From: Prostheceraeus crozeri
Taxonomy: Eukaryota; Platyhelminthes; Polycladida; Euryleptidae
Assembly (NCBI GenBank): GCA_907163375.1
Contig: CAJQUW010001146.1
Coordinates: forward strand, 61,020 to 125,019
Length of the DNA: 64,000 nucleotides
Direction of reading: 5' to 3'
Shown: piece by piece, positions 49,648-61,099 of the stretch
How the letters are laid out: each line of letters begins with the position of its first letter
Numbering within the stretch: position 1 is the stretch's first letter
Notes under the pieces: model-generated
What the model saw: the letters and a program-made list of their open reading frames with translations, nothing else
Told to the model about the DNA's origin: nothing
Databases searched by the model: none
Position numbers and translations under genes: made by a program

Positions 49648-50185
49648 CAGTCCGTTTCATAAAAAGTGGATCATCCTAAAATTTGACTAAATAAAACATA
49701 AGTATGATACAGAAAGCATTTTTCATGTTATTTCATGTCCCTAATATATTTAAATGTCCTTATATAATCTGATAAGCTATGATACAGTAACGGTTCTAAA
49801 GAAGCTAATATTTTGTGGCCCTACCCCTATTGTCAATGACATTACCAATTCGTCTAGGCATTGATTCGATGATATCGTTGATTTTTGACTGATCTAGCTT
49901 TCTCCACTCTCTTTTTAACAGTGACGTTAAACAAATGTAATTTTATAAGAGTGAGGTATGATTTTGTGTAACATTGCTAAATGAAGATCAAATTATCTAC
50001 TACTTTTTTATCTATAGCAGGAAAACAACTCAATATTCATGCTTGAAATTTCCAACAATGATATTAGTAAGCACAACTGACATATCTTCCAAATTTCAGA
50101 GAAATTCGTTCAAGTTTGGCGGAGTTGGACAAAGTTGAAGTTAAGGCGATGTTTAAGGGTGATCCATTTTTTATGGAACAATCTG
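49648..50185. mobile_element. Internal-deletion derivative of the Tc1-like element
   Basis: Flanked by TA on both sides. The left 280 bp and right 260 bp are nearly identical (about 97 percent by eye) to the ends of the 1662-bp element at 10314-11975. The junction near 49927 joins GTGACGT (10592-10598 in the long copy) to AAACAAATG (about 11719), removing about 1.1 kb of transposase. Same orientation as the long copy. A clear autonomous/non-autonomous pair. Confidence 0.9.
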
Positions 50186-50834
50186 TATAATACTGCCTTC
50201 ACAATTTTCACACTTCACTTAAGATCTGCTACACATCGTCAGGTTTCGCTTTTGCACTTGCGTTCCACTTAATTATTTTGCAATTCGAAATCATCGCATT
50301 TATTAAACATTTGATAAACTTATTATCTTAAAAAAATTGTCTGTATTATCCACCTGCCAACTTTTTTAAGCTATTCCATTAGTGAGAAAGCTATACTTGG
50401 GGTTATATCCCTGTGATCACAACTTGACATTTCTGAATATTCTGAATACTTTTTCAGATTGTGCCACATGAAAAAATTGGTAGTATTAAATGCCATACAT
50501 GTACATGTACAAAAGGCTACTATTCAGAGGATGAAGCAGATCATCAAACATGAATTCATGTACAATGAATTTTTATTCAGATGACATAATTTGATTTCCT
50601 GATACGAAGCAAGATAACCAACTCTTCAATGCACATAAAAAGATTATTTTCTAATGAAAAAGAGTTGCCATCTTTACATTTCTCTTTGCTTCAGTTATGT
50701 ATCCTTTTTGCATTAAAAAATCGGGTTTCTCTCTATAAAGCTTACCCTTTCTGCTTGCTGGGATTCGAGGGCGAAAGATTCTTTCTTAATTTAATTCAAT
50801 CACCTTGGTACTTAAAAAATGGTTGTAAATGATA

Positions 50835-50840
50835 TTTATT
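50835..50840 (-). terminator. Candidate polyadenylation signal AATAAA (minus strand)
   Basis: The complement reads AATAAA about 370 nt beyond the stop codon of the minus-strand methyltransferase gene. No usage evidence. Confidence 0.25.
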
Positions 50841-51211
50841 TCCCTGAGTACCAATGAATATGTCTATACTGAGGGAAATCAAACTCAAGGACAGAAAAAT
50901 GTTAAAAGAAAATACTATAATTTTTGTTGACATTTTTCTAAGGATGAACAAACCGAAAAAGCTCAGTTCGCGGAGAATTGTCCCTGTTTGCGAGCTAGTC
51001 AAGCGTTATTAAAAATGCCTCATCATACAGGCATATGTTAAACTTTTTATCATGTGCTGTTGTCATTTTCTGTAGGAGTTAAAGTGACTATATACTGTCA
51101 ACGCTTTTGTTGCATACGAAAAATAGTGCGAAGTTATTGACAGCAAAGTCCTCAGATAGATAGTGAAGCACTAACTTTTTGACATTTTCTGACCGCTCGT
51201 CACAAAGAATA

Positions 51212-52876
51212 TCAACTACTTTTCTTTGGCTTTTGTCGCTTCCATGCGATATCCCATGGCCATTTACTACGGTCTTTGGACAGAGGAATCTTTGAATCAA
51301 TGGTTGAATATGCGATATATCCGCGAGTATTCATGAAGTCATTCAGAAACTTTGACTCTTTAGGTCTGTCCTTGTGCTTCCTTCCCCATTCAAATACAAC
51401 TAGAGGAATATCGACATTTTCGAACATCTTGGCACATCTTGTGAACATTGCTCCTTCATTTCCTTCGATATCTACTTTGAGCACAGCTCGCTTGAATGGG
51501 ATAATTTCCAACAGATCATCAGCCGTTATTGCTCCCACTTGAAATGCATCGGCTCCTTTACTAGCTACTCCTGATCCACCGATATTGCCCTTCACCAGAT
51601 TCATATAAAGTATTCCTCTTTTTGCATCAATAGCATTATGCACAAGAGTAACTAGGTCAGTAAAATGGTTTGCTCTGACGGACTGAGCAACTCGCAGTAG
51701 ATTGTCACGATTTGCGTCTACTGCAACAACCTTCCGACCCATGGCTGCCACAGAAAGTGCGTAGACACCAATGTTAGTGCCGATGTCGATGAACTGTAAA
51801 TCAGGGTAGCGTTCCATGTACCTCTGTAGAGATGCAATGATGTTATATTCCCAGGAACGTCCTTCTAATATATCTCTTGAGATCAAATCAGACTTGTTAT
51901 AGACAAATATCTTGATCGGCTTGTCTTTGTATCTAGAGAGAACAGCAGATTGAAAACTTTGATCTGGCTGCCCTTTCGCTGGAAATATGCTTACTGTGGA
52001 TTTATCGTTCACTACACTTGCTGCGTTTCTCCATATTACAAGCGATGGCCAAGTGGCCAACTTTCCACTCAATGTTGCTCCTCGTACAAGAGAGGTGTAA
52101 GGTTTGTATGCAAGCTTAGCAAAAAATGCTGAAATAATTTCTCTTGCAAGAGTTTCTTTTGGCAAGTTTATGAGGATGTCATTAACTTTGATCTTTTTAG
52201 TGAGATGCTTCAATCGCATCAGAACCCAAAGGTCCAATTTTTCGAGATTGATTCTAAGCACGACGTTTGTAAAGTTTATAACTGATGCAAAATCATCTAT
52301 TTGCTTTGGTGGCAGTTGAAAATACTTCAAATTGTGAATTCCATACAGAGGATTTTTCATGATTGAAATTCGCTTCTCAACTTTGTTCACTGTTGCTCCC
52401 TTCCTCAGCAGTTGTGCAGATTCGATATCCACGGGAACAGCGACTACATTTCTCCCTATCATCGCGACTGCAAGAGAGAACGCGCCCGAGGTGACCCCAA
52501 TGTCTATGAAATGAAGATTTGCAATATTATTGAAGTATTCCTCAATATCCGCGATGGCCAGAATAAGGTCAGATTGAAGTGGAATGCCTTTAGGATTATT
52601 CCATGATTGGAATACCGTGAACGAAAAATTATTGTGAACTTTTAGAACTTCATGATGATACGATTTGGTTACATCTCCTTCATACAAACTGACTGATGCA
52701 CTTGCTGGTGAATTCCTCACTCTTGAGAGCCTCGTGTCTTTATTGATGCCTAGGGAGACAGAAACTGCAGACCAGGATGACCACTTAACATAGCCCATCC
52801 ATAATTTCCATGCGATAAAGACTAACAAAAATATGATTAAAAATCGCACGAGGTTCTTTTGAGAAGGAAGCTTCAT
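51212..52876 (-). CDS. Membrane-anchored tandem FkbM-type methyltransferase-like protein
   Basis: A single 554-codon open frame from ATG (context CAACAATGA) to stop, with no breaks. Residues about 9-30 (LVRFLIIFLLVFIAWKLWMG) form one membrane helix after a short basic N-terminus, suggesting a type II membrane protein, possibly Golgi or ER. Two S-adenosylmethionine Rossmann folds follow. Domain 1 starts at FIDIGVTSGAFSL (123-135). Domain 2 starts at FIDIGTNIGVYAL (362-374), has VVAVDAN (383-389) and the FkbM signature LKVDIEGNE (466-474). In domain 1 the equivalent LRINLEKLD (207-215) has lost the aspartate and glycine, so it is probably non-catalytic. FkbM enzymes are O-methyltransferases; this substrate is unknown. 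A CTCTCGTCAG just 5' of the ATG could be a 5'-UTR splice acceptor. Confidence 0.9.
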   Translation of the reverse strand: MKLPSQKNLVRFLIIFLLVFIAWKLWMGYVKWSSWSAVSVSLGINKDTRLSRVRNSPASASVSLYEGDVTKSYHHEVLKVHNNFSFTVFQSWNNPKGIPLQSDLILAIADIEEYFNNIANLHFIDIGVTSGAFSLAVAMIGRNVVAVPVDIESAQLLRKGATVNKVEKRISIMKNPLYGIHNLKYFQLPPKQIDDFASVINFTNVVLRINLEKLDLWVLMRLKHLTKKIKVNDILINLPKETLAREIISAFFAKLAYKPYTSLVRGATLSGKLATWPSLVIWRNAASVVNDKSTVSIFPAKGQPDQSFQSAVLSRYKDKPIKIFVYNKSDLISRDILEGRSWEYNIIASLQRYMERYPDLQFIDIGTNIGVYALSVAAMGRKVVAVDANRDNLLRVAQSVRANHFTDLVTLVHNAIDAKRGILYMNLVKGNIGGSGVASKGADAFQVGAITADDLLEIIPFKRAVLKVDIEGNEGAMFTRCAKMFENVDIPLVVFEWGRKHKDRPKESKFLNDFMNTRGYIAYSTIDSKIPLSKDRSKWPWDIAWKRQKPKKSS

Positions 52877-53060
52877 TGTTGAAACCCTGACGAGAGAATG
52901 AAAAGCTCCGAGTAGTACTTCACATTTATAATCTCAATTGAGTTATTCTGGTTGGTAACCCTGGAAAGAGCGAATAAACAGGAGTATGTTGATAAGCTAT
53001 GGTTTGATTGCTGGGCTCAAGTGCTTAAGTTCATTACGTACATGGTTGCCGAGCGACAGC

Positions 53061-53066
53061 TTTATA
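53061..53066 (-). promoter_or_regulatory. Possible TATA box upstream of the methyltransferase gene
   Basis: TATAAA on the minus strand, about 185 nt upstream of the ATG, within the palindrome TTTATAAA. Position would suit a short 5' leader containing an intron ending at the acceptor-like CGTCAG near 52890. Sequence evidence only. Confidence 0.2.
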
Positions 53067-55015
53067 AAGATGTCTAAAACTAGCACAAATTGAGCACCAA
53101 ATCTCTTGAAAGTCATCGTTGGGTACTATTCATGTATTCGCGAGCCAAATAATTTGAATTTTACGTATTTGCTCGCATTTTCAATGTACTGTTGAAAGGA
53201 CACAAAAGAGTGCTATTATTCTTGTTAACAGTGGTCATTTTTTGTAACGATTTACGTCGTGGTGCCACACAGACAGCGTTGGATTTGACGGGAGGGAAGT
53301 GGGGAAGCGCACTGACTCGTCTCATCCCTGGCACTCTAAGATGCACCTTCCTTCCCTGAGGGGGAAGAATATTTTACGGTATAGATAAGTCTTACATTGC
53401 GTCAATCAAGTTGATTGAACATCAAATTATACATCAGTTTTGTGAATATGAACCACATTAACAGGTGTAGGCCTAATTTCCTCACGATTCTTCACAAACT
53501 TAATTATGTAATTATCAGTAATGTAGCTTTTTTGTTAAGAAGGATGACGAATGGATTCGAGAGGCAGACCTTTCTACATGGAATAATTGAAAGTAGCGAC
53601 ATCATCACAAAGAGACTGGAATCAAAAATGTTGTCTTGCTTCTTTCAGGGTCTTGTCAACAACACACATATGGCATTTGCTGTGTAACATTGATGCAATA
53701 AAATTCTTCTTAATTCAAAAAATCAGATCAGGGAGCATTATTTACCTGTTACTCTTTTAATATCGATACAAGTCCTATTTTTCTGAATTCATTATAAATC
53801 TAGTTGCAATAAATTACAGAATGATCCTCAACAGAAGTTTTTTTTGAATCTTCACATGCGTGAACCTACCATAAATTTCTATTTACAAGGTTATCTACGC
53901 ACCTTGCTTGAAGTATTATTTGAATAAATACGGGTAGCACCATATGCTTACACCGGAGAGTCCCTGTCAAGAATCAAACATAACCTCCGTATTCCATTTG
54001 TGCCTCAGCTATTTAAAAAATTATTCGCGAGCGCTCTATGTGCGAGGATAAGAGTGGTATTAAACAAAATCGAATTGATAACCTCTTCTTTTTCATCACC
54101 ACTTTTCCGGCTTTGGTTACGACCTAAAACCTGGTCGAAATTTGCGTTATCTGATTCCCCTACTGCTATCAAGCTCAAATCCAACACTGCACACAGATCC
54201 TGTGTAAAAATGTAAATTTGTCACATGTTCTTGTTAAGAGAGTTTTTCGATCGTTGTGTGTAATAGGTGTCAAAAGGTCCACTGTGATACAGCGGGTTTC
54301 CGCCAACCAGAGCATACAGGGAATTAAAGGAGCCAAAATGCAAAGCTGGTTGGTTTTCCTGCTGACTAACCTAAAATGTGACTCACTAGTGTCGATATTT
54401 GTGTTTGCAAAATGTAATTTTCCTTCGCCCTTTGCTTTATGATAGCTGTCAATTTGTGTAATTTGATATTAATAAACTCTGACTTTGCCTGGTTTGCCTG
54501 TGGGAACGCTCGTCAGTCCTCTTAAGAACTATCGAAGAACTACCTGATTATATATAAAATTATATAAAAATAATTATACAACCTTTAAATAATATATTAT
54601 ATATAATTTTATTAATATATTATATAAAAATATATAAATTATATAAAATTATATTAAAATATAAACTTCGAAACTATTTGTTTATATTTTGCAATGTTGC
54701 ACATCATTTGAAAATGATTCATCAATAGCGCTGGAAAGTCTCAAGCAAGGTTATGACATCATGAATGATTATGATTATCAAATATTTTATTCAACAATCA
54801 GCAGCAAGGCTTACGACATAGTCATAATCAACCTAAAATTCCATCAAAATGCTGATTAAGGAAAATTACGTTTTGCGTCAAGAATGGCTGATCCATACAT
54901 GTAGAGTTAGCATGCTATTGGGTAGAACAGACTGCTAACTAAATTGTCTTTGATCAATTTTTATAAAGAGATGCATTTTCGCGAATAATTCCTGTGTTTA
55001 CATACTATCTAGACC
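53067..55015. other. No gene identified; AT-rich tract
   Basis: Contains a TAGGCCTA octamer (53468-53475), an unrecognised 90-codon + strand frame (53415-53687) and a TATATAAAATTATA-rich low-complexity tract at about 54540-54665. No gene supported. Confidence 0.4.
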
Positions 55016-55795
55016 AGTGGTCTCCACACTTTTTGCTTGGCGCACCATTTTCACATATAAGCATCCCAAAGCGTACCAGCAGTTTCATTCGGAGGAATGA
55101 CAATGGGTATATACGACAAATAAAAGCAAATTTTAACAGAATATGCTATATTTAAGCAGAGCAGGTATTTTATTATTTTTTCACATTTCACATGAGATTA
55201 CAAATTGCATGATTTTTCAGGATTCTAGTATACTAATAGCAAAAATAATAAAATAATGATAATAATGATAATAGCACTAATATGATAGCTATTTACGCAA
55301 CCAGAGCATTTTAGCTGTAACCCATAAACTATAATACCTCTAACTTGTATATTAAAATTTATTAAAATTATGAAACATTTAGACGTCGTTATGGGAATGT
55401 CCCAGCTTCAATTGTGCTGATTTTATTCTTTATGTGCGTGTGTCCTATTTAGCGATACTCACATATTTTGTCACATAATTTGTTTAAATGTAGTTTACAT
55501 GCACATGTATCGTGTTAGAAATCATATAACTGGCAATCTCATGTGACGTGAGAAAATAAGAAATTCAGTCTAGTTTAAATACAGCATATACATGTAGTGC
55601 ATGCATATAAACTTTATGTAATATTTATCATAGTTTTTTCGCGTTTCTTCTACAATTATATAGCTGATGCAGTATGCCGGATGTTGTGTTGATTCTTCAG
55701 GGGCCTCGTTTTTTATATGCTACCCGCACCATATGGAAATGCTCGGCGTACCACCACATGGTGAGCTGACCACACTTTGAAGACACCAAACTGGA
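55016..55795. mobile_element. hAT-like MITE
   Basis: The left end CAGTGGTCTCCACACTTTTT followed by GCGCACC is typical of CAGTGGTxCTCAAACTTTTT-type hAT elements. The complement of the right side reads CAGTTTGGTGTCTTCAAAGT, with matching GTACGCCGAGC and GGCGCACC words inside. No convincing 8-bp duplication was found, so the exact right end is uncertain. Confidence 0.5.
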
Positions 55796-56039
55796 CGCGT
55801 ACCTCACTGGACGGTACTACCAGTCTTGATGTTTATATAGAGTTTTGTGCATAGTATATGCGCGAGTTTCTGCAGGGTTCTAGGCATTGATGCTCCACAG
55901 AATCTGCGCGTCTGTCGAGTTACTTCTACCCTGTCCCTTTTCCGATTGAATGGGAAGTACTTAGTCTGGATTATGAACACGTTCAATGCCGGGACTAAAA
56001 GTCTTGTAACCACCCATTGTCAAAGAAAATTAATTCATC

Positions 56040-56296
56040 ATATTGATTGAAACAACCATGGAAATATGTACTTGAGATTACTAATGATGAAATCAAATGA
56101 TATGTTTGAATTTGAGAGGTGCGAGCTAACTCGTCATTGCCAATTGAAGTCTCCTATCTATACATTGCCAATTACGAGTAAACTCGCGCTCGGCTTGATC
56201 ATAGGCCTATCTAATTTAATTTTATTAGAATACACAGAACGCGTAGTCTCATTACGAAATACATGTGCCAAAATACGTGGAACAAATACATTTTAA
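56040..56296 (+). mobile_element. LINE 5'-region fragment, inverted relative to its neighbour
   Basis: Matches the complement of 59021-59462. It reads MYLRLLMMKSNDMFEFERCE and YTLPITSKLALGLII, where the neighbour reads MYLSFLMMKANDIFEFVRCK and YTLPMTSKLALDLII. About 220 bp present in the neighbour are missing here. It is part of the LINE family at 56690-59462 in opposite orientation. Confidence 0.6.
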
Positions 56297-56689
56297 TCCA
56301 AAAATTGATTGGGGCTTGATAAAAGTGATTTTCAAATGGTAGCAGGCCAATTTCGCCACTCAGGCGATAGCTTGCAGTCGTGTTGTTCAAATCATAGAAA
56401 AGTTAGTAAAATTGTGTTTGGATTTTATTGAGGTCAATTATTGAAAACAAAATTCTCCACCATATTACATTTTTGATAGAATAAGCATGTCGAATGCATT
56501 CTTCAAGGTTGCGTAATCCATTCACATTTCTCTCAAATTCTCTCAATTATTTGGCTGTCAAATAGGCGGATTTAATACTTATCGCACACATATTCACGGT
56601 GCTTTTTAGTGTTATGTGAGAGCCACAGACCTAAACATCTATATTCCTTTTATCTACACGGTTTTCATTTATGTTATAATGAATCTCGT

Positions 56690-59462
56690 TTACTAAACTA
56701 TTCACAAATAATGAGAATAAAGTCGGCGACAAACTATCTCCTTTAGGTACACCAATGTATCTCAATGGAAATTATTATTTTGCAATGTAAATTATAAGTC
56801 AGTTTCTTTTCCATTATGCATTATTCTACAGTTCTCATCAATTATTGGTTTGGCCATTAGACGCAGAAACCTAATGTTTGGTAAGACAGACTGTAACTTC
56901 CTATTCAGTGAAGTTTTTGGATCCATTCAAATGCTTTTGATAAATCTATGAAACATAGATGGAGAGGTTATTTGCAATTATTGAATATTTGGCTTATTTC
57001 TTTAATGGCAAAGATTCAATCAAAAGTGGAATTGCCCTTTCGGAATCCTATTTGGCATTCGTAGATTACTTTATGGTCATCTAACAATTTATTCAATTGT
57101 TCATTTAAAATTTTCGTCAATACGAGCATTTTGTCACTATTTGAACTCTAATTTAGATGACTCTGTAACTGGTTGCATCATTTCTATTTCCAGATGTGTG
57201 GATAGGAGTGATCCACCTTTTGGAGAATGGTATTTCGTCATCATCAGTCACAATTTTGTTGAATAGTTTTTGTAAAATGTGTATTGAATTGTCATCTATC
57301 TTAAACATTTCACATACCAGTTTATGTGGACCGCTTGATCGACCTCCTTTCATTAATTTCACAATTTATATTTTTTCATTATCCGTGATTACGGTATCCA
57401 AATGTTCATCGCAGTTTATTTCTCTAATTTCAAGCTGATCATCATCAGTAGTCATATCATAAGAATGATAACAGTCGACATTTAAAATCTGATTAAAGAA
57501 GTCATGAGCAGACATTGCTTGATATTGCAAGGTTCTTATTTTTTTTAATTCACTTCCAATAGCTTTTTGGTCATTGGTTTCTTTAGTTATTGTAAGTTTA
57601 TTTGTATTATCACTTTTATTTTTTATCACGTTGAATCACATTATCTTTTTATCTTATTACGTTTTTCTTTTCTCATTTCTGCTTGTACATGTAATTGTCT
57701 CTTGGAAAGAGGAAATATTTCAAATCATTATCAGATCCACTCTGCTTGAAAACAGCAATATTTTTCCTATATAAATTTCTAAATTGTGCTATTTTTTCTG
57801 AATATTCTGATTTCTTAATTCTATTTACAGGAATAGTAGATTCATCTTATATTGATATAAACTCTGTATACATGTCATTACAATTCATCAATTGAGCATC
57901 AAGTCTATTCGACAGCGCAGCCTCACAATACTTTGAAGCATATTATGATCAAAATTTGCAAGACTTCCGTGTATCCATTCATAGGGAAATAATTCCAGTG
58001 ATGGAGAGAAATTTGCTTCGATTCCTTATCTTCCTTATGTACGTTACTTGTTGTTAATTTTAGAGTTATTTCTATCGGTGAGTGGTCAGCATATAGAACA
58101 GGGTGACCGATTTTAAACATATCTAATAATGTCAAAATTGATTCCGATAGGATGAAATAATCTATCAGTAATTTTTTGCTGCCTTATTTTGATCACAGTG
58201 AAAAGTGCACATACCTTTATATTTTTCTATCTAAAATATGGTATTTGCTATTACCAATTTAGTTTTATTGCAAAGTGCTAGTATATCACGACCATAATTG
58301 TTTAATGTTATATCAGCAGATAATCTTTTTGAAAAACCGAAATGAAAGTTGTCATTTTCTCGTCCAATTCATCCATTCACATCTCCGATACTTCTTAATA
58401 ATTTGAAAAACTGTTTAGCTTTGTGTCTTGATTCTTTGTTACCTCTGCAGCAAATAATCAGGTAACTATAGTTTATGTTGTACTGTACGTAAATATGTGT
58501 GATGATATGTGCTACTGCAATGTAAACTGAAGTAGCAATATCCATCCAAGACAAGATGATATCAAGGAGATCTAGGATAATATGCAGACATGTATATGCG
58601 CATTTGACTTCATAACAGGAGTTGAATCATAACCGACGGTTGTATTTGCTTTTTTCGAGACAGTTGGAATGACCCGGCGATACAGCACTATGCTAGATAT
58701 TTTTTCGCACATGATTGTGCCATTTTAATTGCCAACATTCTCAAATTTTAGATTGGCTCAGCTATCTTTCAAGAATATTGAGATACCTTTTATGTTACTG
58801 CCAAGTTTGCATTCTTTTTGTCCTCTTGTGTGATGACCTTCATAATTTTAATAATGGGAAAACCATCAATATCTTTCAAATGAGTTTCACAGATGCAAAT
58901 TTTCCATGTCTTTCATTAAGTCAGAATTTAAGAATTTACCATGAGCATCTTACGATGAGTCTTTTGATATGAATTCCAAACTACAGGTACCTGAGACAGC
59001 GCTAGATGGTAGGTGTTACATGTATTCAATAATGAGACTACGCGTCACTGTGCCCTCACATAAAATTGATCTGCAATTAGATATAATCAAGTCAAGCGCT
59101 AGTTTACTCGTCATTGGCAATGTATAGACTTTAGGTTTACTTCCATTGCCAATGATATGATGACAGCTATGTTTTGAGGGCGTCAATGGCAAATTAGAGG
59201 GCCGCGTTACAACCCGAAAAATGTAGATGTCATAATCATTGTATGCCATGTTGCGAAATATTTCTATGGTTTCATTTCCAGGCCATGAATTTTCCGGGCC
59301 GTTAATGAATTTCTGGGCATTATCAAAGATATCAGTCTTATATACATGGTATACAATGACGAGTTAGTTTGCACCTCACAAATTCAAATATATCATTTGC
59401 TTTCATCATTAGAAAACTCAAATACATATTTCTATGGTTGTTTTCAATCAATATGATCACAG
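56690..59462 (-). pseudogene. Decayed APE-type LINE
   Basis: On the minus strand from 59462: MYLSFLMMKANDIFEF, VVTRPSNLPLTPSKH and KLALDLIISNCRSI (start of an endonuclease region); SWMDIATSVYIAVAH and LIICCRG around 58370-58560; GHPVLYADHSPIEITL near 58100 (SDH-like end of an APE endonuclease). Next is the reverse-transcriptase entry GGRSSGPHKLVCEMFK with WITPIHTSGNRNDATSYR at 57153-57360, and a palm block near 56690-56750 with GVPKGDSLSPTLFS. The order endonuclease then reverse transcriptase fits a CR1/RTE/L1-like LINE. Many stops and frame changes are present. The far 3' end was not found. Confidence 0.7.
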
Positions 59463-59465
59463 GTG

Positions 59466-59910
59466 TACTTGGTGACATGCCACGCGTAATTGACGTGTAA
59501 TTACGGAGTACCCCAAACATCCGTGGTTAAAGAGATCCTATTCTACTACGCGCGGCACTAAGAGTCAGAAATGTTGATCTGATACTGTTAAAACATGGGG
59601 AATGTTTATGAATTATACGCGCGTGCGAGCGTTTATAGTTTGCGCGTCGTCTACGGTTGTCTGCGTTGCCGCTTGAACCACGGATGAACTGCTAAGCATG
59701 TTCTGTCTTCCCTGAGCATGAAATTGAGGTCCTATCACATTGTTTTGCCTCTGATACATGCAGGCACATGAGACGCAAAGTCTATATAACAGGACTGCCG
59801 ACAGATGTTGCAGCGATGTCACACGTAGCTACGAAAGTTTAGGGTCACGTGTAACTACGCGTCGTTTACGTGTGAATTACGCGTAATTGAGCGTGGCATG
59901 TCACCTAGTG
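59466..59910. mobile_element. CACTA-ended MITE, copy 3
   Basis: Left end TACTTGGTGACATGCCAC, right end complemented CACTAGGTGACATGCCAC, with TG flanking both sides. The minus-strand interior (59613-59822) again reads NNVIGPQFHAQGRQNML. It sits directly beside the 5' limit of the LINE at 56690-59462. Confidence 0.75.
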
Positions 59911-60959
59911 TGGTCAAAACAAAAAATAATCGAAAAAGATATTTTTCGGTAAAAGATAAAGAAGATAAAGATCGAAAAAGATAAAGAAAAAAAATCAGAT
60001 TTAGACTTTGCTGGCACATTGGATGTGGTCAGCTATTTAGACCTTTAAAGTCTTTCCGAAATCCTACGAGTAGCTTCGGTGAAAAATCTAAAAACTATTC
60101 TTTTACATACTACTTTTTTGCACTTTTGTCTTTAAATGACAAAAAAACATACCAATAACCGAGCTCGTACAGATAAAAGGTTTGCAAAACAGTTTTGAAA
60201 TAAATTGGTCGAGCAGCTACCTCTCAAAAAGAAAATGAGGTCAAAAATTGTGTATTTTAGCATAAGTAGTACGATACGCATTGTACTCACAACTTGTTGT
60301 GGTCGATAGCGGTTGTGTCTGACGCGTCTCATGCTGGGTTTCAGCATAATATTGAATTTTGTCGAGGGTTTTGCCCTCTATGTGAATTTTTTCACATCGT
60401 TATGATTGTCTTGGATTGAGCTGTGGTTGAGGTTGAGTATGCTCTTCATTTCCATTGTTTAGACTCTTCTGATAATTTCACTTCGGCGTCTCGGGTTTTA
60501 CGTTGCTTCACCGGAATCTGTTCATACCATAGCGAGTCAAAACTTCGCTGCTGTGAATACAATTGTCAATTGTTTGCGGTAGCTGGGATTGCGGCTATTC
60601 ATCACAAATCAGCTATTATCTGCCTCCAAGCTGGGAACCTCGCGCCGAAATTACTACGAATACCGATTTTCTGCACGTGATACATGACGCTAACATGTGA
60701 CATGCTTCTATTGAAGTTGATCAACGCATTTTTTTATTCGAAGTCTTGAATCGGAAAACCAACTTTGTGAGCAATCCATTCTCTGAATTAATCGAAGTTA
60801 TTTAAACATGCCGAACACTCCATTGTGTTTAGGTTCGTTTATCTTCCAATGCTAAAATAATGAACTGCAATATGCCTTCTTAGCATATTGCAGCTCAATC
60901 ATAGACAATCTTAACACAATGATATCACTATTCAGATCTCAGAACCGCAATATGCTGTA
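59911..60959. other. No gene identified
   Basis: Starts with a GAAAAAGATAAAG-rich low-complexity tract (59935-59995). An 85-codon + strand frame at 60423-60680, Cys/Ser-rich, is unrecognised. A hairpin CTGCAATATGCCTTCTTAGCATATTGCAG-like palindrome lies near 60866-60894. Confidence 0.35.
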
Positions 60960-61075
60960 GGGGTGAGGGCCGTGAGAGGCGTTGATGGTAAGGTCCACAC
61001 CGGATTCGAACCCGAAACGACTACGACCTTTTTATGAAATCAGGCACTATACGCGAGTATCAGCAAGCTGATAAA
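60960..61075 (-). repeat. tRNA-derived SINE remnant (B box present)
   Basis: The minus strand contains GGGTTCGAATCCGG, an exact polymerase III B box, preceded about 45 nt upstream by a weak A-box-like CAGCTTGCTGATACT. The T stem does not pair properly and there is no clean cloverleaf, so this is not a functional tRNA gene but could be a tRNA-derived SINE head. Confidence 0.35.
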
Positions 61076-61099
61076 GAATGACGAGAGATGGAAAATTAA

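Noticed and set aside
52104-52606. Plus-strand frames inside the FkbM gene
   Set aside because: They are antisense shadows of a long intact minus-strand gene with recognisable domains.
52885-52910. CTGACGAG followed by GAAAAG as a second hammerhead
   Set aside because: No stem II pairing between the two words and no stem III or cleavage site.
60960-61075. A functional tRNA gene on the minus strand
   Set aside because: The B box is exact, but the T stem mispairs, the A box is weak and no acceptor stem or anticodon arm forms.
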